The notes under the pieces were generated by a model. The model was not told the origin of the DNA. It ran no database searches and saw nothing but the letters and a program-made list of their open reading frames with translations. The position numbers and the translations under genes are program-made. Positions 1 through 6,626 of a stretch of DNA of 6,626 nucleotides are shown piece by piece; the first letter of the stretch is position 1, and each line of letters opens with the position of its first letter. The DNA comes from Methanobacteriota archaeon (GTDB lineage: Archaea; Thermoplasmatota; Poseidoniia; Poseidoniales; Thalassarchaeaceae), in the NCBI GenBank assembly GCA_002685415.1, contig NYXO01000083.1:1-6626 (forward strand), in the 5' to 3' direction.

Positions 1-3000
1 TCCAATGATGACTAACAGTGGAACATTTATTACTAATGGTGTACAGAGAGTAGTTGTAAATCAAATGCACAGAAGTCCAGGTGTATTTTTTGACCATGAT
101 AAAGGCAAATCTCATGCTAGTGGTAAATTATTATTTAACTGTAGAGTAATTCCTAATAGAGGTTCTTGGTTAGACTTTGAATATGATGTTAAAGATTTCC
201 TTTATTTTAGAATAGACAGAAAAAAAAAAATTTTAGTTTCAACTCTATTACAGGCACTTGGTTATTCTAAAAATGATATCGTAAATGAATTCTATGAAAA
301 TGATACTTACAATTTTGATGATAAATTAAATAAATGGAAAACAAAATTTGATCCAGAAAACTACAAAGCAAAAAACTTCTCAGAAGAAGTAATTGATGCA
401 AAAAATAATAAGGTAATAGTAAAACAAGGTCAAAAAATTAATTTTTTAACCGCAAAAAAACTTGCAAATGATGGTTTGAAAGAAATTTTTGTATCAAACG
501 AGTCCTTATATGGAAAATTCTTACATAAGGATATTCAAATAGGTGAGGATACTTTTAAGATTGGCACAGAATTAAATGAGACTATTGTTCAAAAAATTAT
601 AGAGACAAATATCAAATCTATTGAAATATCTAAAACAAATTCAATTACGAAAGGACCTTATTTATTATTAACTTTGTTAAATGATAAAAATGAAACTAAG
701 AACGATGCAATTACAGAGATTTATAAAGTTTTAAGACCAGGAGAACCCCCAACTATAGAAATAGCAAATCAAATTTTTAACAATTTATTCTTTAGCTCTG
801 ATAGATATGATTTATCAGATGTTGGAAGAGTTAAGATGAATTCAAGATTAAATCTTAATTGTTCAGACAAAATTACTATTCTTCGTAACGACGATATTCT
901 AGCAATTGTTCAAAAAATGCTTGATTTAAGAGATGGAAAAGATGATGTGGACGACATTGACCATCTTGGAAATAGAAGGGTTAGATCTGTTGGAGAGTTA
1001 GTTGAAAATCAAGCCAGAATTGGTGTTTACCGAATGGAGAGAGCTATTAAAGAAAAAATGACTACTCTAGATGTAGAGTCTGCTATGCCTCAAGATCTTA
1101 TTAATGCTAAACCTTTAACAATATCTTTAAAAGACTTCTTTGCTACATCTCAACTTTCTCAATTTATGGATCAAACCAATCCATTATCCGAAATTACTCA
1201 CAAAAGAAGAGTTTCAGCATTAGGACCTGGCGGATTAACGAGAGAAAGAGCTGGTTTTGAAGTTAGAGACGTGCACCCAACGCATTATGGAAGAATTTGC
1301 CCAATTGAAACACCTGAGGGACCAAATATTGGATTAATAAATAGTTTATCAACTTATTCGAAAATTAATAAATATGGATTTATTGAGAGCCCTTATAAAA
1401 AAGTAGAAAACGGTGTTGTACAGGACAAAATAGAATATTTGTCTGCAATGGAGGAAACTAAATTTACTATTGCTCAGGCTAATTCTGAGTTAGATAAAAA
1501 CGGTAAATTTAAAGAAGAGTTAGTCTCATGCAGAGAAAACCTAAACTTTATTTTATCAAAACCAGAAAATATTGATTATATTGACGTTTCTCCAAAACAA
1601 TTAGTATCCGTAGCTGCTTCATTAATTCCTTTCTTAGAAAATGATGATGCTAACAGAGCTCTTATGGGATCAAACATGATGAGACAAGCGGTTCCATTAT
1701 TAAAACCTGAGGCTCCATTAGTTGGAACAGGTATTGAAAGCGATGTAGCATTAGACTCTGGAGTAACTATTGTTGCTAAAAGAGATGGAGTAGTAGATAA
1801 GATTGATGGTAAAAGAATTGTAATTAAGGCATCTAGTGAAAAAGATTATTCACAATCAGGTGTTGATATTTACAACCTTCAAAAATTTAAGAGATCAAAT
1901 CAAAATACATGTATTAATCAAAAACCTTTAGTAAGGGTTGGTGACAAAGTAAAATCTGGTGATATTATTGCTGACGGGCCTTCCACAAAAATTGGTGAAC
2001 TAGCTCTTGGTAAGAACGTAACAGTAGCATTCATGCCATGGCAAGGTTATAATTTTGAAGACTCAATATTAATTTCTGAAAGATGTGTAACAGATGATGT
2101 ATTTACCTCAATTCACATAGAAGAATACGAAGTTATGGCAAGAGATACAAAATTAGGTGAGGAAGATATTACCAGAGATATTCCAAACGTAAATGAAGAA
2201 GCGCTTAAAAATTTAGATGAATCTGGTATTGTTTATATAGGTGCTGAAGTAAAACCCGGAGATATTCTTGTTGGTAAAGTTACACCAAAAGGAGATTCAG
2301 CATCAGGCCCAGAGGAAAAACTATTAAGATCAATTTTTGGAGAAAAAGCAATCGATGTAACAGATACATCGCTAAAGATGCCTAGTGGAAGCGGTGGTAT
2401 AGTTGTAGATGTAAGAGTATTCAATAGACACGGTATAGAAAAAGATGAAAGATCAATAACAATTGAAAGAGCTGAAATAGAAAGTGTTCAAGAGGATAAA
2501 AAAGTTGAAGAAGAAATACTTGAGAGAAGTATTAAACAAAGAGCATCAACAATTCTTTCTGGCGCTTCTTTAAATAAAAAAGTTAAAGATTTGGAAAGTG
2601 GCACTAAACTTGATGAAGAAAAGATAAATTCTTTATTAGTTTCAGATCTATTTAAAGTAACTCTTGACGATAAGAAAAAAGTTGAAGCACTAACTCAACT
2701 AAAGGATCAATATAATAGCGCTAAAAAAGACATTCAAGATCGTTTTGAAGATAAAGTTTTAAAGATTAGGCAAGGTGATGATTTGCTTCCTAGTGTTATG
2801 AAGATGGTTAAAGTTTTTGTAGCTATTAAGAGAAGACTAAGACCAGGAGATAAAATGTCTGGAAGACATGGAAATAAAGGAGTTGTAAGTAAAATAGTTC
2901 CTGTTGAAGATATGCCTTATAGAGAAAACGGCAAACCAGTTGATATAGTTCTTAACCCTCTAGGAGTTCCTAGTAGGATGAACGTAGGTCAGATACTTGA

Positions 3001-3685
3001 AACACACTTAGGATGGTCTTGTACAGAACTAGGAGAAAAACTAAAAAATCTTGTTAATGAAAATCAGAAGAAAATTGAAAAAACAGAAAAAATGAAATTA
3101 TTTTTAAAATCAGTTTATGGTAATGAAGTATTTGACGAAAATATTGATAAACTGACTAACACTGAATTTAAAGATTTATGTGAAAATATTCAAAATGGTG
3201 TTCCAATAGCTACCCCAGTATTTGATGGTGCAAAAGAACAAGATGTTACAAACATGCTTGATTTAGCTGAACTCCCTAAATCTGGACAAACTTTCTTGTG
3301 GGATGGAAGAACTGGTGAAAAATTTGATAGACCAGTAACAGTTGGAACAATATACATGTTAAAATTACATCACCTAGTTGAAGATAAGATACATGCTCGT
3401 TCAACAGGACCTTATAGTTTAGTTACACAGCAACCACTTGGAGGTAAAGCTCAGTTAGGCGGTCAAAGATTTGGAGAAATGGAAGTGTGGGCATTAGAAG
3501 CATATGGAGCGTCCTACACATTGCAAGAAATCTTAACAGTAAAATCAGATGATGTTGCTGGAAGAGTAAAAGTTTACGAAACAATTGTAAAGGGTGAGGA
3601 GAATTTTGAGTCTGGTATACCAGAATCGTTCAATGTCTTAGTTAAAGAAATTAAATCTTTAGCATTAAATGTGGAGTTAAATTAA
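1..3685 (+). CDS. rpoB: DNA-directed RNA polymerase subunit beta, 5'-truncated by window edge
   Basis: This is the beta subunit of core RNA polymerase, which with beta-prime forms the active-centre cleft and synthesises all cellular RNA. The frame is already open at base 2 (Pro codon), and the first visible residues, PMMTNSGTF, align with E. coli beta from about residue 128. The ATG at 5 is therefore internal and about 128 N-terminal codons lie off-window. Counting from that Met, the visible landmarks in order are: RSPGVFF near residue 24; an SI1-type insertion at about 98-216; the rifampicin region with SQLSQFMDQ at 382-390 and ITHKRR shortly after; [26 protein letters not shown] with E685/D686 (E. 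coli E813/D814); a charged coiled-coil-like SI2-type stretch at about 820-920; [12 protein letters not shown] with K950 and K958 (E. coli K1065/K1073); and the C-terminal [19 protein letters not shown] that packs against beta-prime. The end, [14 protein letters not shown], matches the family C-terminus, so the TAA at 3683-3685 is the natural stop. The full length would be about 1,354 residues, close to the 1,342 of E. coli. There are no internal stops. An 11-A run lies at 220-230. Confidence 0.99.
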   Translation, partial: PMMTNSGTFITNGVQRVVVNQMHRSPGVFFDHDKGKSHASGKLLFNCRVIPNRGSWLDFEYDVKDFLYFRIDRKKKILVSTLLQALGYSKNDIVNEFYENDTYNFDDKLNKWKTKFDPENYKAKNFSEEVIDAKNNKVIVKQGQKINFLTAKKLANDGLKEIFVSNESLYGKFLHKDIQIGEDTFKIGTELNETIVQKIIETNIKSIEISKTNSITKGPYLLLTLLNDKNETKNDAITEIYKVLRPGEPPTIEIANQIFNNLFFSSDRYDLSDVGRVKMNSRLNLNCSDKITILRNDDILAIVQKMLDLRDGKDDVDDIDHLGNRRVRSVGELVENQARIGVYRMERAIKEKMTTLDVESAMPQDLINAKPLTISLKDFFATSQLSQFMDQTNPLSEITHKRRVSALGPGGLTRERAGFEVRDVHPTHYGRICPIETPEGPNIGLINSLSTYSKINKYGFIESPYKKVENGVVQDKIEYLSAMEETKFTIAQANSELDKNGKFKEELVSCRENLNFILSKPENIDYIDVSPKQLVSVAASLIPFLENDDANRALMGSNMMRQAVPLLKPEAPLVGTGIESDVALDSGVTIVAKRDGVVDKIDGKRIVIKASSEKDYSQSGVDIYNLQKFKRSNQNTCINQKPLVRVGDKVKSGDIIADGPSTKIGELALGKNVTVAFMPWQGYNFEDSILISERCVTDDVFTSIHIEEYEVMARDTKLGEEDITRDIPNVNEEALKNLDESGIVYIGAEVKPGDILVGKVTPKGDSASGPEEKLLRSIFGEKAIDVTDTSLKMPSGSGGIVVDVRVFNRHGIEKDERSITIERAEIESVQEDKKVEEEILERSIKQRASTILSGASLNKKVKDLESGTKLDEEKINSLLVSDLFKVTLDDKKKVEALTQLKDQYNSAKKDIQDRFEDKVLKIRQGDDLLPSVMKMVKVFVAIKRRLRPGDKMSGRHGNKGVVSKIVPVEDMPYRENGKPVDIVLNPLGVPSRMNVGQILETHLGWSCTELGEKLKNLVNENQKKIEKTEKMKLFLKSVYGNEVFDENIDKLTNTEFKDLCENIQNGVPIATPVFDGAKEQDVTNMLDLAELPKSGQTFLWDGRTGEKFDRPVTVGTIYMLKLHHLVEDKIHARSTGPYSLVTQQPLGGKAQLGGQRFGEMEVWALEAYGASYTLQEILTVKSDDVAGRVKVYETIVKGEENFESGIPESFNVLVKEIKSLALNVELN
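220..230 (+). repeat. 11-base adenine homopolymer within rpoB
   Basis: Eleven consecutive A residues span an Arg-Lys-Lys-Lys-Ile stretch (AGA AAA AAA AAA ATT) and are followed directly by TTTT. E. coli beta has RRRKL at this place, so the basic patch is conserved while the codons have drifted to an unbroken A tract. It is the longest mononucleotide run in the window. The reading frame on both sides is the correct rpoB frame, so the assembled length is consistent with an intact gene. Runs of this length are known sites of polymerase slippage in AT-rich bacterial genomes; whether slippage occurs here is not shown by the sequence. Confidence 0.95.
3673..3676 (+). promoter_or_regulatory. Probable ribosome binding site for rpoC (GGAG), inside the end of rpoB
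   Basis: GGAG lies 10 bases before the rpoC ATG at 3687, within the last sense codons of rpoB (AAT GTG GAG TTA AAT TAA). It is the only purine-rich Shine-Dalgarno-like match close upstream of that start. Because it sits under ribosomes finishing rpoB, rpoC initiation is probably coupled to rpoB termination, which would help keep the two subunits in equal amounts. The coupling is inference from spacing alone. Confidence 0.7.
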
Positions 3686-3686
3686 T

Positions 3687-6626
3687 ATGAGTAAAGAATT
3701 AACAGATCTTTTTAAAGGTTCTGAAATTTCAGAAGCACAAAATTTCAATAGTATTAAAATAACTTTAGCTAGTCCTGAAAAAATCAAGTCATGGACTTAT
3801 GGAGAGATTAAAAAACCAGAAACAATAAATTACAGAACTTTCAGACCTGAAAAAGATGGACTGTTCTGTGCAAGAATTTTTGGTCCAATAAAAGACTATG
3901 AATGTCTATGTGGTAAATACAAACGAATGAAATTTAGAGGAATTATATGTGAGAAATGTGGTGTTGAAGTTACAAAATCAAATGTAAGACGTGAAAGAAT
4001 GGGACACATAAATTTAGCAACACCAGTTGCACATATTTGGTTCCTGAAATCTTTACCTAGTAGAATTTCACTTGCGGTAGATATGAAATTAAAAGAAGTA
4101 GAAAGAGTATTATATTTTGAAAACTTTATAGTAATCGAACCTGGTCTAACAGGATTAAAGAAAAACCAACTTCTTGGTGAGGAAGAATTAATTAAGTATC
4201 AAGACGAGTATGGAGAAGAGTCTTTTACCGCAGGTATTGGTGCTGAAGCTATTTTAGAAATTTTAAAATCTATTAATCTTGAAGAAGAGAAAAACAATTT
4301 AATTAAAGCAATTAAAGAAACAAAATCAAAAGTATCCGAAGAAAGATCAATAAAAAGATTAAAATTGATAGAGTCTTTTATTGAAACAGGTAACAAACCT
4401 GAATGGATGATATTGACAACAATTCCTGTAATTCCACCTGAATTAAGACCATTGGTCCCTCTTGATGGAGGAAGATTTGCAACCTCTGATCTTAATGATC
4501 TGTATAGAAGAGTTATAAATAGAAATAATAGATTAAAAAGACTAATGGACCTTAAGGCTCCTGACATCATTGTAAGAAATGAAAAAAGAATGCTTCAAGA
4601 ATCTGTTGATGCATTGTTTGACAATGGAAGACGAGGAAGAGTAATTACAGGAACTGGTAAAAGACCACTAAAATCTTTAGCAGAAATGCTTAAAGGTAAA
4701 CAAGGAAGATTTAGACAAAATTTATTAGGGAAAAGAGTAGATTATTCAGGAAGATCAGTAATAGTTGTGGGTCCTGATCTAAAATTACATGAATGTGGAT
4801 TGCCAAAAAAAATGGCATTAGAATTATTTAAACCGTTTTTATACGCAAGATTAAATAAACTAGGTTTAGCATCAACAATTAAACAGGCAAAAAAATTAGT
4901 TGAAAGAGAGAGAAATGAAGTATGGGATGCACTAGAGTTAATTGTCAGAGAACATCCGGTAATTCTAAATAGAGCACCAACACTCCACAGACTAGGTGTG
5001 CAAGCTTTTGAGCCAAAATTAATCGAAGGTAATGCAATCGAACTTCATCCATTAACATGTGCCGCATTTAATGCAGATTTTGATGGAGACCAAATGGCTG
5101 TTCACGTTCCATTAAGTTTAGAGGCTCAATTAGAAGCTCGTGTATTAATGATGTCTACGAACAATATTTTGAGTCCATCTAATGGGAAACCAATAATTGT
5201 TCCAAGTCAGGACATGATTTTAGGAATTTACTATTTATCTCAACCTCCATATCAAAATGATAGAGTGGAAGGTTATTTCGTAAATACATCCGAAATAGAA
5301 CATGCTTTAGAAATAGGACAAATAAAAGTTCATTCTAGAATTGTTTCAAGATTTGAAACTATTGATGAAAAAGGAAACCCTAAATTTGAAAAACACATAA
5401 GTACAGCAGGAAGATTTCTTTTATCCAACCTAATTCCTAAAAATTTTAGTAATAAATTTTCACTTGTAGATAGATTATTACCAAAAAAAATTGTTTCTGA
5501 AGTTATAGATCATGTATTTAGATTTTCTGGTCAAAAAGCTACCGTTATATTCTGTGATAAATTAAAAGATCTAGGTTTTAAACACGCGTTTAAAGCAGGT
5601 ATATCATTTGGAAAAGATGATTTGGTTATACCAGATAATAAACAACAATTAATTGATGAAACTAAAAAATTAATATCGGATTATGAAAACCAATACACTG
5701 AAGGGTTGATCACAAGAGGTGAAAAATACAATAAAGTAATCGATGCTTGGTCTAAATGTACTGATCGTGTTGCATCTGAAATGATGAAAAGAATCTCAGC
5801 AACAGAAGTTACAAAAGAAGGTTTAAAAATCAATTCTGTATTTATGATGGCTGATAGTGGTGCCAGAGGTTCAGCAGCACAAATGAAACAATTAGCAGGA
5901 ATGAGAGGTTTGATAGCTAAACCATCTGGTGAAATTATTGAGTCTCCAATTACTTCAAACTTTAAGGAGGGTTTAACAGCTCTAGAATACTTTAATTCAA
6001 CACACGGCGCTAGAAAAGGTCTTGCTGATACTGCATTAAAAACTGCAAGCTCAGGTTATTTAACAAGAAGACTATGTGATGTTGCGCAAGATTTAACTAT
6101 AACCAAACAAAAATGTGAAAAACCGGGTTCTATTAAACTTTCAGAGGTATTAGAGGGTGGAAATATAATGGTAAGCTTATCAGAGAGATCTCTTGGTAGG
6201 GTAACTGCCAAAGATGTGAAAAACCCACTAACAGGCGAAGTGATAATCAAAAAAGGCGCAATGATTGATGAAGCCGCTTGTGAAAAAATAGATTCTGCTG
6301 GTGTAAAGACATTGTTTGTTTATTCGGTAATGACTTGTAGTTCCAAAGAAGGTGTATGTGCAACATGTTATGGAAGGGATCTTTCAAGAGGTAAAATGGT
6401 GCATGTTGGAGAGGCGATTGGAATGATTTCTGCACAATCAATAGGTGAGCCTGGAACACAGTTAACTATGAGAACTTTCCACGTTGGAGGAACAGCCTCA
6501 GTTAAACAAGAATCTCAGATAGTATCAAGTTCAGATGGAATTTTAAAAATTATAAATACAAATTTATTAGAAGACTCTAAAAAAAATCAAATTGTAATGG
6601 GACGGAATACCGAGCTATCAATTAAA
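3687..6626 (+). CDS. rpoC: DNA-directed RNA polymerase subunit beta-prime, 3'-truncated by window edge
   Basis: This is the beta-prime subunit, which carries the catalytic Mg site of RNA polymerase. The ATG at 3687 ([11 protein letters not shown]) is one base after the rpoB stop and 10 bases after a GGAG. The known core ([20 protein letters not shown]) begins near residue 28, so this start gives a family-normal N-terminus. Landmarks are: zinc site 1 with C73, C75, C88 and C91; clamp coiled coil that binds sigma, around [13 protein letters not shown] at 274-286; switch/lid region NGRRGR to [10 protein letters not shown]; catalytic NADFDGDQM at 462-470 with Mg ligands D464, D466 and D468; [12 protein letters not shown] in the secondary-channel domain; bridge helix about 765-802; zinc site 2 with C810, C884, C891 and C894, the same spacing as E. 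coli; and trigger loop [13 protein letters not shown] with M928, R929 and H932. The visible 980 codons are open throughout. The sequence runs off the edge inside what looks like the start of the proteobacterial SI3 insertion (GRNTEL, residues 971-976). Roughly 400 C-terminal residues are missing, judged from the E. coli length of 1,407. Confidence 0.99.
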   Translation, partial: MSKELTDLFKGSEISEAQNFNSIKITLASPEKIKSWTYGEIKKPETINYRTFRPEKDGLFCARIFGPIKDYECLCGKYKRMKFRGIICEKCGVEVTKSNVRRERMGHINLATPVAHIWFLKSLPSRISLAVDMKLKEVERVLYFENFIVIEPGLTGLKKNQLLGEEELIKYQDEYGEESFTAGIGAEAILEILKSINLEEEKNNLIKAIKETKSKVSEERSIKRLKLIESFIETGNKPEWMILTTIPVIPPELRPLVPLDGGRFATSDLNDLYRRVINRNNRLKRLMDLKAPDIIVRNEKRMLQESVDALFDNGRRGRVITGTGKRPLKSLAEMLKGKQGRFRQNLLGKRVDYSGRSVIVVGPDLKLHECGLPKKMALELFKPFLYARLNKLGLASTIKQAKKLVERERNEVWDALELIVREHPVILNRAPTLHRLGVQAFEPKLIEGNAIELHPLTCAAFNADFDGDQMAVHVPLSLEAQLEARVLMMSTNNILSPSNGKPIIVPSQDMILGIYYLSQPPYQNDRVEGYFVNTSEIEHALEIGQIKVHSRIVSRFETIDEKGNPKFEKHISTAGRFLLSNLIPKNFSNKFSLVDRLLPKKIVSEVIDHVFRFSGQKATVIFCDKLKDLGFKHAFKAGISFGKDDLVIPDNKQQLIDETKKLISDYENQYTEGLITRGEKYNKVIDAWSKCTDRVASEMMKRISATEVTKEGLKINSVFMMADSGARGSAAQMKQLAGMRGLIAKPSGEIIESPITSNFKEGLTALEYFNSTHGARKGLADTALKTASSGYLTRRLCDVAQDLTITKQKCEKPGSIKLSEVLEGGNIMVSLSERSLGRVTAKDVKNPLTGEVIIKKGAMIDEAACEKIDSAGVKTLFVYSVMTCSSKEGVCATCYGRDLSRGKMVHVGEAIGMISAQSIGEPGTQLTMRTFHVGGTASVKQESQIVSSSDGILKIINTNLLEDSKKNQIVMGRNTELSIK

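Noticed and set aside
5..7. ATG at the left edge as the rpoB start codon
   Set aside because: The frame is open upstream of it, and the following residues match beta from about residue 129, so the start is off-window.
2233..2424. Minus-strand open frame of 63 codons
   Set aside because: It is antisense to conserved rpoB sequence ([12 protein letters not shown] region) and has no independent support.
3660..3700. Terminator, attenuator or promoter between rpoB and rpoC
   Set aside because: There is only one non-coding base, and no GC-rich hairpin followed by a T run is visible.
4199..4570. Minus-strand open frame of 123 codons
   Set aside because: It lies wholly opposite conserved rpoC codons, has no family resemblance, and its composition is what the complement of an AT-rich gene gives. 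It is a shadow.
6075..6077. C797 as a ligand of the second beta-prime zinc site
   Set aside because: C810 gives the exact E. coli spacing (74, 7, 3) to C884, C891 and C894, so C797 is an extra cysteine in the bridge helix.
6056..6459. Two adjoining minus-strand open frames of 64 and 70 codons
   Set aside because: Both are antisense to the conserved bridge helix and zinc site 2 of rpoC. Neither has a recognisable product.
3687..6626. Possible frameshift or stop in rpoC
   Set aside because: A line-by-line translation gives 980 uninterrupted codons with all family motifs in one frame. The gene simply has no stop before the window edge.

Overview
The window holds two adjacent, same-strand genes and almost nothing else: the 3' nine-tenths of rpoB (RNA polymerase beta subunit) and the 5' seven-tenths of rpoC (beta-prime subunit). 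rpoB enters from the left edge without its first roughly 128 codons and ends at 3685. rpoC starts at 3687 and leaves by the right edge after 980 codons without a stop. Only one base separates them, so there is no gene-free stretch, and no tRNA, mobile element, CRISPR array or terminator is visible.

The DNA is AT-rich (roughly 30% GC, estimated from sampled lines). Arginine is mostly AGA and lysine mostly AAA. Both proteins carry the lineage insertions found in proteobacterial RNA polymerase (beta SI1 and SI2, and the start of beta-prime SI3). The rpoC N-terminal region reads like an alphaproteobacterial protein. Low GC, near-zero gene spacing and sequence character suggest a streamlined marine alphaproteobacterium of the SAR11/Pelagibacterales type. 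A Rickettsiales-like source is the main alternative. This placement rests on remembered sequence character, not on a search.

The two products form the catalytic crab-claw of RNA polymerase. Beta supplies the fork, the active-site lysines and the rifampicin pocket. Beta-prime supplies the Mg-binding NADFDGD loop, the clamp, two zinc sites, the bridge helix and the trigger loop. All of these signatures are intact, and I checked the rpoC frame codon by codon with no stop or frameshift. They look like working housekeeping genes, co-transcribed and probably translationally coupled.

I found no undescribed system here. The points worth a second look are modest: an 11-adenine tract inside rpoB, shorter adenine tracts in rpoC, the tight rpoB-rpoC junction, and a few natural substitutions at well-studied polymerase positions.
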